From: Amorphophallus konjac | Lineage: Eukaryota; Streptophyta; Magnoliopsida; Alismatales; Araceae | Assembly (NCBI GenBank): GCA_022559845.1 | Contig: CM040117.1 | Coordinates: 148,432,732 to 148,496,731 of the forward strand | Length of the DNA: 64,000 bases | Direction of reading: 5' to 3' | Shown: positions 1 to 11,000 of the stretch, piece after piece | Layout of the letters: the number at the start of each line of letters is the position of its first letter | How positions within the stretch are numbered: position 1 is the stretch's first letter | The notes under the pieces: model-generated | Database searches by the model: none | Told to the model about the DNA's origin: nothing | Seen by the model: only the letters and a program-made list of their open reading frames with translations | Made by a program: the position numbers and the translations under genes

Positions 1-622
1 TTGAAGATCTTGAAGCCAAATTGGAGAAAATCACTAAGCTTTCCCCCTCCTATCTCTTATTTTTTTTACTTTAGTTAATTGCATGCATCATATCATATTC
101 TTCTTTTATTTCTTTTTATCTCAATATTGAGATCTTCCCATGTTGTTCACTCTAGCACATCTCCCTTAGTGCAACACTTACACATCTCCCTCTATTCTTC
201 ATCATACATTATCTTTTACCTACCCTTTTGCATAGGGGTTTAAAGGCCAAACACCAATAATGTGTGTTCATATCCATGCTTTCTATGTCCATATTTATAT
301 TTGAATTTGATGCTACACATCTTGATTTCTAATCCATATTTGTTTATTGGTGTTTGTTAATTTTGCAAGGGTAATCAAGCTAAAGGAAAACTCTCTTCAT
401 CGGCCGGCAGATAGAAAGAGAAGGTGCACTCACAATCTCCCCCGCTTCTTTTAAGGTATTCTTCACGATCCCACATATTCTTTATTGTTATATCTTTGAG
501 GCCCTCGCGTCTCTGGTGATCACCCTCCATTAGCATCCTACGCATGCTCCCCTTTCTCTCTCTTCCCATGCTTTTCTAGCCATATTATCATTTTTTTTTC
601 TTAAGTAGATTTTCTTAGAATC
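1..622. other. Unassigned AT-rich sequence at window edge
   Basis: No recognisable protein or element termini are visible. A 64-residue open frame on the minus strand (569 down to 375) matches no family I know. Homology to the adjacent retroelement stops abruptly near 623, so this block is either DNA that replaced the 3' half of that element or the flank of a deletion. It is AT-rich with long T runs near 585-600. Confidence 0.4.
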
Positions 623-1820
623 TACAGTCTGCAGCACCACACCCAAATGGTACGCGTGCTCCTCCGCAGACAGCGAATAAATAAGGATGTCATCCACAAA
701 CATGACCACAAACTGATCCAGATAGGGATGAAACACCCTCTGCATCAAGTCCATGAAACCTGCGGGGGCATTGGTGAGCCCAAACGGCATCACCAAGAAC
801 TCATAATGCCCGTACCTCGTACTGAACGCAGTCTTCTCCACATCGGACTCGTGAATCCTCAGCTGATAGTAACCGGACCACAAATCAATCCGCGAGAACA
901 CTCGAGTAGACTGAAGCTGGTCGAACAAGTCATCAATCCACGGTAACGGATACTTATTCTTGATGGTCACTTCATTCAGCTGCCGGTAGTCAATGCACAA
1001 CCTCAGACTACCATCCTTCTTCTTCACGAACAACACGGGCGCGCCCCAAGGGGAAAAGTTAGGACGAATGTACCCCTTGGCCAGCAACTCCTACAACTGC
1101 GCCCTCAACTCCCTCAACTCAGCGGGGGCCATACGGTAGGGAGCCTTCGCCAAGGGTCCCGTACCAGGCACAACCTCGATAACGAAATCGATCTCCCTCT
1201 GGGGAGGCAATCCAGGCAAATCCTCAGGGAAAACATCGAGAAACTCGCACACCACCGGAATGTCCTTGACATCCGGACATGGCTTGTCTACCAAGACCAC
1301 AGAAGCGAGAAAACCCTGGCAACCAGAATCAAGCAAACGACGGGCTCGAATTGCAGAAATGAGGAAACGAGGAGAGGTGGAACGGATACCTTGGAAGTAG
1401 AAGGTCTGCCTGCTAGGATGCTGAAAGTAAACCCTCTTCATTCCGCAATCCACCACCGTTCCATGAGCCTCGAGCCAATCCATGCCCAAAATCATATCGT
1501 AATCCCAAAGCTGCAAAGCATACAACCTGCATGGCATACTCCGCCCCTCGATCCAAATCGGAACCTTCTCGAAACAATACGGAGTGGTCATGAAGTCACC
1601 GGACGGCAACTCCACCATCAGATCACAAGACATCTGAGATACCGGATCCTCAACACTCAGCGCAAAATCCTCCGAAATAAATGAATGGGACGCGCCAGAA
1701 TCAAACAAAACCCGCGCTGCGCAACCCAAAATCATAACAGTACCTTCCATAAGTTGCGACGACTCTGCCTCTGCCCTGGTCATGTGAGTAATCTGGCCTC
1801 GAGCCCTCTGCCTGCCCACA
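623..1820 (-). pseudogene. pol: Protease and partial reverse transcriptase of the gypsy element
   Basis: In the same frame as gag. The aspartic protease carries LFDSGASHSFIS (about 1700) and a second conserved ILGMDWL (about 1475). A linker follows with the FPEDLPGLPP signature that precedes reverse transcriptase in plant gypsy elements. The reverse transcriptase has [52 protein letters not shown] and the catalytic FVDD, then similarity is lost at about 623. One TAG (1088-1090) sits between protease/linker and reverse transcriptase where related elements have Gln. The thumb, RNase H and integrase are missing. Confidence 0.88.
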
Positions 1821-3076
1821 CTCGCTGACCGTGGTAGTGGCGGAAACTGGCCATGCTGCTGAAACTACTGCTGTGGGTACTACTGCTGCTGTTGAGGAAA
1901 CTGGGGTGGCTGACGCAGCCGCTGCGGACAGTCACGTGCCATGTGTCCTGCCTGATCACACATGAAGCAGATCACCGGCACCGTACACTGTCTGCCTGGA
2001 TGCGACTCGCCACACCGGGAACACGTTGAACGAGATCCACCGACTGACCCCTGCCGCTGCAAAGGTGCCGGCTGCTGAACACTGCCCAAAGAAGCCTACT
2101 GCTCATGGCCCTCCTTACGCTTCTCGGCAAAACCCTTCCTGAAGAACTTCTTCATCATGGCACCAAAAGATGCAGATCCTGCCGCTGATGCCACCGGAGT
2201 CGAAGCTCCCGAACTACCAGAAGGAAGCTGGAACGTGCTCTGCTGCTAAGTAGTCGTCTGCTGGCTGCGGCCTGATAAGGACTGCCCCTGGCTAATCGGT
2301 CCCCGAGTCCTCTGCATATCCATCTCCAAGGACGCCGCTACACGAGAAGTCGTCTCCAAATTAGTGGCAGCGTTCGCAATCAAATGGTACCTCAACTCCT
2401 GCCTCAATCCCTGTACAAACTGAGCGGTCTTTACCCTCTCATGCTCCATGATATGAGGTGCATAACGACCCAGCTCAACAAATCGGGCCCTGTACTGTAA
2501 CACGGACATGTTACCCTGGACCAGCTCCAAAAACTGACACATCCTCTACGTAGCAATATACTCTAGATAGTAGGCATGCTCGAAAGCACTGATAAAGTCA
2601 CTCCACGCAATCTGCTCAAGGGGACGTGACTGAAAGCACGTCTTCCACTCGGAAGACCACCACTCCCGAGCCGTGCCCTGCAACTGGTTGTAGGCTAACA
2701 TCACCTTGTCCTCCGCAGTACACCGCATGGAACTGAACACCCGCTCCATCTCGTCGAGCCAACTCCGAGCCATATCAGGGTCTGGCTGACCGCCGTAGTA
2801 AGGTGGATGGAACTGCATGAAATCTCTTACTACTCGGCCTGGCCCACCCCTGGTCGACGAGCCCTCACCAGCCTCTCTGCCGAACTGCTGCGACATAAGC
2901 TGGTACATGCCACGGAAGAAATCCTCGGCCCCCGGAAACCTCGCAGTATCCACTGTCTCGGTGGCCGCTGGTGGCACTCTACTCTGCTCCTCCTGCTCTT
3001 GCTGAACCTCCTGCTGGAACTCCTGAACCCCAGCCGACTGCCCCTGCTGAGAGCGAGTCCCCCGCCTCGGCGCCAT
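1821..3076 (-). pseudogene. gag: Gag region of the gypsy element
   Basis: This would encode the capsid/nucleocapsid of the retroelement. The start chosen is the ATG at 3076 (MAPRRGTRSQQ), 151 nt inside the primer binding site. The capsid region includes FHPPYYGGQPDPDMARSWL and a downstream AREWW block, typical of plant gypsy gag. A nucleocapsid follows with CFMCDQAGHMARDC (CCHC, about 1920-1962) and a less regular upstream Cys-rich motif. The frame never shifts, but it is cut by TAG codons at about 2546, 2246, 2090, 1877 and 1865. Several lie in Gln-rich runs, so CAG-to-TAG is the simplest explanation. Not functional as read. Confidence 0.85.
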
Positions 3077-3226
3077 GCTCGCTCCTGAAGCAAAAGATAG
3101 AAAACACGGAAACAGCAAGGTCAATAAAAACACACGATGCCCGATGCCAGCGTCAACTGTACATCATCATTGTGGACTAATGGACCACTACAATAACTTA
3201 TGATTCTCGTATAATTCCACAACCGC

Positions 3227-3238
3227 GCTCTGATACCA
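3227..3238 (-). other. Primer binding site, tRNA-iMet type, of gypsy element
   Basis: The minus strand reads TGGTATCAGAGC, the 12-nt complement of the plant initiator-Met tRNA 3' end used by many plant LTR elements. It lies two nucleotides inside the LTR end at 3241, which fixes that LTR boundary and the element's orientation. Confidence 0.93.
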
Positions 3239-4394
3239 GCTGTAACGACCCGAGAATCCGATTACCGGGAAGACCCGATAACCCGAGACTCGTACCGCCA
3301 CCCACGAGCTCGAAGACTCGGAAGGGTTAAAAGGATGGTGTGAAAGCTACACAAGTATCACAAATAATTGCAGAAATTAAACAGTTTATATGATTAAGTA
3401 GGAAATCAAATTAATAATTTAATTAATACATGGTCCACAGGATAACATAAAATAAACAACAGTAGTCCACAACTAGTACAGAGACAGAAAAGAAAAGTAC
3501 AGCTACACGGGACATACCTCGGCTCTGACCTCTGGCACTAACACTGGGCACCTGAACCACGCTGAGCCTCAGTCGCGCTCCTCTGAGGCCGCGCCTCGCC
3601 TGAAACACGGTGAAAACACGCAGGGAATGAGTATCAAAACAAGACTCAGTAGGGATCACTCGAACCCTACCTCGCAAAACGGGAAACCACTACGCTAGGG
3701 GTTAAGCGAGTACCTCAGAAGTAACAGCACTGCAACTACAACACCGGTCTCGCGGCATGGAAATTGACGCACGCGCCACGGCGAAACAACCGGAGCTCAA
3801 CGGTCAACCCGACCAAAACCTGAAGGTCTAAGTCTCAAGACTGACAGTGTGTCACTCCCGACTCGACAGGAGTACCTCCCACTAGAAGCACAGTCGGTAG
3901 CGTCCTCTGACGACTCACACCGCACCGTAGGTGAACTGACTGACGTGGTAGCGCCTACTAGAGGCACGAACACCGATCAAGAAATCACAAAGCAAGTGAC
4001 TAGCTGGGGTCACGCTCGTCAGCGTGAGTCCAACCGCCCCCAACCACATGTGCACACACAGACCATGCGTCCTAGGTCTGGCCTCTAACTGGTTTTCCCC
4101 TTAGCTGGACTCTGGCTACAGACGTGGGGCCCAACGGAAACCAGTCTAAAAACCATCCTCAGGGTAAGCCTCTCCACCTACTCCCAGGTGGGACCACTCA
4201 CGTGTAAGCATGCTACGACTAGTGGAGGGTCATTGAAGGGGTAGACTCTCAAGTCAACGGAAAACAATGTCCGCATCCAACGACGTACGGGGACCATCCC
4301 ACGTACCAGCACCGTCGCACGGTGACCATGGTCGGAGAAAAAACGGGACTGCAAACCACCCGGTGCAATCCAGAGCCTGGCGGTCCACTCTAGA

Positions 4395-4920
4395 CGCGCC
4401 ACAGACTCTGACGGTCTATCGTTGGACTGTCACAGTCATCTGACGGCCCAACATAGGCGCGTCAGACCCTCGGTGCAAAAACAACTGTGACGCGCCTACC
4501 CTGGTGCGTCACATGCCCTGACGCACCCAACTCAGTGCGTCACAATGCGCGAGGAATCTAACTGTGACGCGTGCCGCTCGGTGCATCATAGACTGTAACG
4601 GACCTACCCTGGTGCGTTACAGGTTGGGAACACGTCAGCTCTGACGCTCCCACACAGGGGCGTTACAAGGCTCTGACGCGCCATCCCTGGTGCGTCACAG
4701 TCCTTGACCCCCAACGGTCAAAACTCAATGGTCAAATACCAACGGTCGGATCGTCACCTGACGGTCCTACCTAGGCGCGTCACAACGCCCTGGCGGTCTA
4801 TCGTGGGACCATCACACCCACGGACCACCCAGTTGGCCAAAACAGAACCGTGACGCACCCACCCTGGGGCGTCACAGGATGTGACGGTCACTGGAAGGAC
4901 CGTCACACCGACCCGACGGT
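4395..4920. repeat. Array of short inverted TGACGC / GCGTCA units in gypsy LTR
   Basis: About ten degenerate units of 25-35 bp follow one another. Each starts with a TGACGC- or TGACGG-type half and ends with the complementary GCGTCA or CCGTCA half around a short loop such as CCTACCCTGG. Examples start near 4488, 4512, 4562, 4600, 4650 and 4672. Every unit can form a small stem-loop, and the halves contain TGACG, the core of plant bZIP/TGA binding sites. A role in LTR transcription is inference. Confidence 0.75.
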
Positions 4921-5464
4921 AAAATGGCGTGAAACACCCAAAAACACCAACCACGCCCTCATGCCTCCATAAGAGAGGGGGAAAACAAGGGGGAAGCCCC
5001 CTAGGGACCCCTAGCATGCTTCTAAGCAACCAAAACGCCGAATCACGGCCTAAAAACATAGATCGGACGAACTCTCCCCAAATCATGGAAATCTCAAACC
5101 CGGCATGAAAACCCATCTCTCGGCCTCACACCGGCCTAGAAACCACGGGAATGGAACGCGGAGAGCTAGGGAACGTCACCCTACCTCGATCTTGTCTCGA
5201 GGCACGCCGAATCGTCCACAAATCGCGAAGAACGCTTGAAACCCTCGTTCCTCCTCACGCTTCCCACGAATGCCGCACGTCACCGGGATCGTCTCGCCGC
5301 CGCCTACGCTGTCACGCCATCGCCCACTGTCATCTGTAGCCGGAGGGGACGCCGCCGCGGTCGTCGTCGGCCGAAGAGAGAGGAAGGGGGGCGCTTACGG
5401 TGGGGGAGAAAGAAGAAAGAGGAAGAAGAAGAAAAAGGGAAAAAGAAAAGGGAAACATGGGGGA

Positions 5465-5473
5465 TATTTATAG
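5465..5473 (-). promoter_or_regulatory. Putative TATA box of gypsy LTR
   Basis: CTATAAATA on the minus strand, within the LTR and pointing toward gag, away from the host gene. Position and sequence fit a U3 promoter; the start site is not determined. Confidence 0.5.
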
Positions 5474-5847
5474 AAAATCTGGAAAATCTAGAAAATACCA
5501 AAAAATTAAAAATCACATTTCCGCGATCCTCGGAATGCACCGATCGCAACGGTACCACTCTCGCCCAGGTGAACAACCCGGCTCACCTGCAACGAGAGTC
5601 CGAAGGATTTGCCGGAACCCGTACCGAAAAATCGGAAAATACGCGCGAAAAAGCCGCGGACGCACTCCGGGCCTCCGAAACAACTCCGGATCGTACCGAT
5701 CCGAACACGAAAGATGTCCGAAATGAAATTTCGGACACAACGAAGTCAGACACTCCGAGAAAGTAGATCCGGGACCTAAGAAGAAGGATCCAAAAGGTCC
5801 GGGATATTACAATACATGAGTCAAACTTTGGTTGGCAGCCATACTTT

Positions 5848-6075
5848 GCATTGAGAGTGTGTGTGTATGTGTGTGTAGGGGACACAGCCGAGTGTGTGTG
5901 TGTGTGTTCAGTGTGTGTGTGTTCAGGGGAGACTACCTACAACAGTGTGTGTGTGTGTGTGCAGGGGACACAGCCGGCAGCTTGTACTATCTCATGTGTG
6001 TGTGTTCAAGGGAGACTACCTACCAATTGTGTGTGTGTGTGCACGGGACACAGCCGAGTGTGTGTGTTCGCATAG
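5848..6075. repeat. Interrupted TG microsatellite / 60-bp tandem units
   Basis: Runs of TG alternate with short constant segments reading CAGGGGACACAGCCG and CAGGGGAGACTACCTAC. The array is therefore a higher-order tandem repeat of about 60 bp with TG tracts as spacers. The open frames across it (Cys-Val rich) are artefacts of the repeat. Confidence 0.85.
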
Positions 6076-6720
6076 GCGACCCAGATGGAGAAGACAGTGC
6101 TCACCAGAGAAGAGCTGTGGGGTGGGCCACCGGCACGAGCTGTGGAGTCGGCCACTGGAGAAGACGAACCTATGGAGTCGGCCACCAGGGCTCACTGGCC
6201 GGAAGCCCCAGCGATGGGCCCAAATGTAACAACAGCAACCAGAGAAGACGAGATGGGGAGTCGGCCACCAGAGCTCACCGGGGAAGCCCCAGCGAACTAG
6301 CAGGGTCGTCTCGCCAGGAAGGGCGAAGGGCGAAAAGGGGAAGGAGACGAGCGTGGTAGCCCACCATTGGGCCTCGATGTAGAGTCGGCCGTCTGAGCTC
6401 ACCCGCACGAGCTGCGGTCGGGCGACGGTGGGTTCCGTCCACAGGAAGGGCGAAGGGTGGAGGAAGGGTGAAGGGTGTAAGGGCGATTGTGTGCGGCGCA
6501 CGGGACACGAAACGGGGAAGGAGACGAGCGTGGTCGCCCATCGATGGGCCTTGATGTAGAGTCAGCCACCGGGGAAGGAAACGAGCGTGGAGTCGGCCGT
6601 CGGAGCTCACCGGCACGAGCTGCGGTCGGGCGACGGTGGGTTCCGTCCGGAGCTAGGGCGAAGGGTGGAGGAGGGCGAGCGTGGGCGGCGCACGGGGCAG
6701 AAACGGGGATGGAGACGGAG
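6076..6720. repeat. GC-rich complex tandem repeats upstream of the host gene
   Basis: Blocks built on GAGTCGGCCACCRG...GCTCACCGGCACGAGCTG recur at about 6120-6190, 6250-6290, 6385-6420 and 6590-6625. A longer block containing GGTCGGGCGACGGTGGGTT is present twice (about 6415-6480 and 6622-6690), as is a block with GGAAGGAGACGAGCGTGG. Open frames here lack coding character. Confidence 0.75.
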
Positions 6721-6888
6721 ATAACGCATCCCCACTTTTCGTGGGGATGAGTTATCTCGTGATATCCCCGATTTTGGGGTTATCACTGTTCCGCTTAACC
6801 CAGGATATCCACGCCATTTTTTGCCAAACCAAACGGTGAATCGGGTTCAACTGGGGATAAATATGCCCTATATAGCGTCGCAAATCAA
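6721..6888. other. Unclassified sequence between GC-rich repeats and MITE
   Basis: Contains short self-complementary segments (CCCCACTTTTCGTGGGG) and a GCCAAACCAAACGG string resembling the inner end of a Harbinger-type terminal repeat. It may be the remnant of a second MITE, but no matching other end or target duplication was found. Confidence 0.3.
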
Positions 6889-6891
6889 TTA

Positions 6892-7122
6892 GGCCCAGTT
6901 TGATAACTGGGTAAGGTAGCACATTCGCCGGTGCCCTCTCGGTTATCATATTTGTTCGCCAGTTTATTTAATAACCGAGTTTGGCAACTGCGGGTTAAAC
7001 ATCTGGGTATATGAAGGGTTTTCTTGTTTTGGTCGAATATCTCATTCGACCCATCTAGGTCGAACGAGTTATTCAAAGCGTGAGCATGGGCCACTTATCC
7101 TATTCAAATAACAAAGAGGGCC
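6892..7122. mobile_element. Tourist-like MITE (PIF/Harbinger type), 231 bp
   Basis: The left end reads GGCCCAGTTTGATAACTGGG. The right end, on the minus strand, reads GGCCCTCTTTGTTATTTGAA. These are imperfect terminal inverted repeats of the GGSCC...TTTG type. The element is flanked by the trinucleotide TTA at 6889-6891 and 7123-7125, the 3-bp TWA target duplication characteristic of PIF/Harbinger. It lies about 530 bp upstream of the host gene start codon. Confidence 0.75.
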
Positions 7123-7125
7123 TTA

Positions 7126-7651
7126 CTTTACTCATCAAAATTTTCCCACGCAAAGCATCATTAGCATTAAACACCTTTTAATTAATTAATTATAAGCCAA
7201 TGTAGGTGATGGCTCCACGTTAGTGAGCTTTTTGGTTCTTCCCTTCGACGCGCGGCCGACGAGAGCATTTTATGATCACACCCAGCAGTATTTTTTGTTC
7301 CCGTCTTCTCCCTCTCTAGGACGAACTCTACACGTCCAAATCCCTCCTTCCATGGTAGGGTCCGCCGAATTTCTTCGCTTCCCGACGGGGGAGATCCGCC
7401 AACGGTGTTGTTAGGGACGGCGGCTTTGCTCGGCTCCTTAGCGCGGATGCATATGTCGGACACGCCCGCCTTCTGGGCTTGCTGGTCAGTGCTCTAGGAA
7501 GAGCATACCCATCTGAGTTTGCCGCTCTCCGGGCTCTAGGAAGAGCGTCCTCCTCATTTCGGTTTGCTCGTCTGCGTTGCTAGCAAGAGCATCCCCATCT
7601 GGGTTTGGTGCGGGGCGGTTTCCTTCTTATCGGTTCGCTCGGCGAGAAAAA
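7126..7651 (+). promoter_or_regulatory. Presumed promoter and 5' leader of the host gene
   Basis: AT-rich to about 7200, then GC-richer leader-like sequence up to the start codon at 7652. A motif GCTCTAGGAAGAGC recurs in the leader (about 7490-7505 and 7534-7548), with a looser third copy (GCTAGCAAGAGC, about 7578-7589). No unambiguous TATA box or transcription start is visible. Confidence 0.45.
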
Positions 7652-8086
7652 ATGGCAGTTTCGGCCTTCAAATCGACCTCCAAAAGGGGGAGCTTTGCGA
7701 ATCCCGGCACCTCCTCCTCTGCGAGGCAGTACCAATCGGAGGACCCGGGGAAGAAAGTCCCCAGCCGCCGGTCTCGAAGTGTGAGCGCGGTGTCGAGGAG
7801 CCGGCTGGAAGAGCCGGTGGCTATGCTGGAATTCTTGAACAAGAGGGACAACCCTTTGTTCTGCACCTCGTCTGCATCGCCCACCGATTCAGAGAGGTCG
7901 GTGTCGATGGCCGAAAAGGGCGGCGAGGATGGTTCCGATTGCAGGAGGGGGAGATCGACCTCGAGGAGCTCCTGTTTCCATAGCCAACAGTCTGGCCATA
8001 GGAAGGAATGTGGCCGGAGCTTGTCGAGGGTTGACATGGGACGGCGGCGGCGCTCCGTCTCGAGAGGCCATTGCGGGAATCGGGAG
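7652..8086 (+). CDS. Host gene exon 1
   Basis: 145 codons from ATG 7652 (MAVSAFKSTSKRGSF) to a GAG|GTGAAT donor at 8087. An in-frame ATG at 7577 exists, but its extra 25 residues read like leader sequence, and MAVSAFKS resembles the start of related plant proteins. Composition is rich in Ser, Arg and Lys, probably disordered and possibly nuclear; localisation is inference. Confidence 0.85.
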
Positions 8087-11000
8087 GTGAATCTTCTTCC
8101 ATTCTTCACCGCCCTCATGTTTCTTTTGCTGGCGACTTCTCAAGAAAAGATTTTGCTGTTTTTTTGCTCACTCCAAGATGTTTATCTGTTTGGTTATCTT
8201 TAGTCAAACGGGCAAGTTTCCATCTGGGATGACGGGATTTCGACAAGTTCCTTCTCAGAAACAGAGGAGAAAACTATAAAGGCTGTATTCGAGCAGATGA
8301 AGGTGCCAGTACTTTCCACGATTCATACTGATATTTTGCCTTTCAGAGTTTGGTTTGTGTTATTCGTATGACCTTATTCTTGTTTTGACTTCCTCAGTCC
8401 TTGCAGAATGAGCATCCATTAAGTGATTCCTGCAGTGGGATATATGAAACCGTTCGATCAGAAGTCAGACGTGCCATGTCAGAGTTTCGAAGTGACATTG
8501 AGAGTGTAAGTGTTTACTTCTTAAGAGAGTACATTGTGGGTTATTTTGGCTACAGTTCTTTTGGCTGTTTTCTTTCAGATTTGCAGCTAGTTGCCATCGA
8601 CTATTACAAGGATATAAGGAACGAAATTGCATACTTCCAGTGGTTCCACAGTTAATGTGTGGGAGGAACATGTTGGGTTGTGTTTTATGACTTTCATTTT
8701 ATTCATCACATTATGATGTCTTGTCTCTAAGCATTTACATGTTTGTGGGCTTCTTCTTTGGTCATTTCCGATGGTAACCGCCATCTCATTTTTGAGCTGG
8801 AGTCCTTGAGAGACTACTTCTTATTCAACATTGTGGCTATGGATGTGAACATGATAAATAAAAGGGATTTTTACATATATACCCTCATAAATATCCGTAT
8901 TTATAAATATACCCTTCATCTAATCATATTATCACGTATACCCTTTATATAGAAGAAATGTTGCAGTTATGCCCTTATGGTTTGATACCGTCGACGGATG
9001 ACGAATATTCCGTGGGATATGCCATCGTCATGTGTTATTTGACTAAAACACCCTTCTGTTCGAAGAGAGAGATAACGAGAGCCAGCGGGGAAACCCCACT
9101 CTGGCTCCCCCTCTCCCAGTCACTGTTCCCATCCCATCCCCCTCTCACCTAACTCTCGCAGCAGAGCCCTCACCGCCGGTATCCCTTCCCCCACCCGCCT
9201 ATCACACCGTTGGCTCCCCCTTCCTGTCATTGCAGCCCCCCCTCTCCCTCACCGCCGGCAACCCTTCTCCCACCCCCCCCACCACACCGTTCACTCCCCC
9301 CTCTCCCTCACCGCCGGCACCCCTTCCCCCACCCTCCCACCACACCGTTCGCTCCCCCCTCTCCCTCACCGCCAACTGCAGCCCCCTCTCCCTCACCGCC
9401 GGCACCCCTTACCCCACCCCCCCACCACACCGTTCGCTCCCCCCTCTCCCTCACCGCCAACTGCAGCCCCCTCTCCCTCACCGCCGGCACCCACACTGTT
9501 GGCTCCCCCTCTCCCCCATCTCGCAACACAGCCCACCCCAGGTCACCGCCGGCACCCGTTTCCTCACTCTGCCATCAGATCATCAGACCGTCAGCTCCCC
9601 CATCACACCGTTGGCTCCCCCTTCTTTTCACCCGACAACCCACGAAGAGGACTCTAAGAGGCAGAGTGATGCTGTCCAGAGGCCATAGATGCTCCCCTGA
9701 GACTTCATATGCTCTCGTGCGAGAACGCACAAAGACATGACTACATGCTCTTCTGAAGTCTATACACTGCTTTGTAAAGTCAATAATTCACATGTCTTCT
9801 AAGTCTGCACATCATCAAAGTCTGTACATCGCTTCTTCATGCAGATCGGCCTGCTCCAAGTGACATCAAAAATACCTTGAGCCCGCAATACATGCTCCCA
9901 TGACGTTGAGGATGCTCCCCTGGAGCAGCGATTGCTCCCCAGAGACATCATGTGATCCCCATGCTCCCCTGACGCTGGTGATGCTGTCCAGAGGCCATAG
10001 ATGCTCCCCTGAGACTTCATATGCTCCCCTGGAACACATTCAAACAGAATGATGCATGATGCATTCATGTTGCTATCATCAAGACACAGTATCATCAAAA
10101 CACAATATCATAATGCACTCACTGTGTTGCTATCATCAAAACAAAACTAGCATTGCTATCATCAAATCATCAATACTAAAAAGCACATGCTTGTGCCTAA
10201 GGGGCACAACAGTGCATTCGTTCTTCTGAAGTCTATACACTGCTTGCAGCCACGCTAAGATGCTGAACTACATCGGCATAAATTGTGGATCTGTCTTTTT
10301 CTTCTTCTTCTCTACTCTCTATCTCTCTTTCTTTTCTTCACTCTTTTCTTCTTCCTCTTCTTCTCTTCTGCTGGATCGAAGGGCTCTCTGCTTCTGCTCT
10401 TCTGGTTCAACTCACAGGCTTCGATCAGCCTTCATCTGTTGGACGAAGGCTCGTATATATAGCAGCAGCAGCAGGTTAGGGCAGCACTGGGCGTGTGGCC
10501 TCCACATCTCCCTCCCTAAGAATTCGGATCACGTGGCAGCATCCAGCAGGCTTCAGCACACGTGTCATCATCTGGGCACTCTCCTTATCTTCGGATCACG
10601 TGCCCTTCATTTAGCTTCACGAGCAGAGCACCTTGAACCCGCAATGCATGCTCCCCTGATGCTGAGAATGCTCCCCTGAAGCAGTGGATGCGCTCCTGAG
10701 ACAGAGTGTGATCTTGACGAAGAGAATGCAATGTACAGACTTTGCACCCCTGGAGCAACAATTGTTCCCCTGGAGATAGCATATGCTCGCCATGCTCCCC
10801 TGATGCTGAGAATGCTCCCCTGAAGTAGTGGATGCGCTCCTGAGCCAGAGTGGCATTCCACTGTGGATGTATAGACTTCGGTTGAAGTGAACGGATGTTC
10901 AGACTTTACTGTGAATGCATGAACAGTGAATGAGTGTATAGACTTGATCAAGAGAGACGCTGGCCAATCGGAGCATTAGCCGTCATTGGAGGGCATACTC

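Larger units (their letters stand above)
623..5811 (-). mobile_element. Truncated Ty3/gypsy retrotransposon, probably Tekay/Del-like chromovirus
   Basis: In minus-strand order the element shows an LTR (5811-3241), a 2-nt spacer, a tRNA-iMet primer binding site, gag, protease and the first part of reverse transcriptase. Reverse transcriptase similarity ends just after the conserved FVDDILIYS block, near position 623. RNase H, integrase and the second LTR are absent from the window. Gag beginning MAPRRGTRSQQ, one clear CCHC knuckle, a DSGASHSFIS protease site and the LCIDYRQLN block fit plant Ty3/gypsy elements; the Tekay/Del assignment is from memory of that family. The gag-pol frame is continuous, broken only by stop codons. 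Confidence 0.9.
3241..5811 (-). repeat. 5' LTR of gypsy element (2571 bp)
   Basis: On the plus strand the segment begins TGTAACGACCCG and ends GGGATATTACA, so its ends are a short inverted TGTAA/TTACA pair. The inner edge is fixed by the primer binding site. A TATA-like CTATAAATA lies on the minus strand at 5465-5473, about 340 bp inside the outer end, as expected for a U3 promoter. The partner LTR is outside the window or deleted, so no target duplication can be confirmed. The central part holds a hairpin-like repeat array. Confidence 0.9.

Noticed and set aside
5832..6360. Long Cys/Val-rich open frames over the TG repeat
   Set aside because: They arise in all three frames from the dinucleotide repeat and have no protein character.
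7577..7651. Earlier in-frame ATG of the host gene (7577)
   Set aside because: The added residues look like translated leader, and MAVSAFKS at 7652 resembles the start of related plant proteins. Not excluded, but less likely.
9175..9740. Open frames of 150-176 residues rich in Pro and Ser
   Set aside because: They follow a CT-rich minisatellite inside the MULE, with parallel frames open at once. Not a gene.
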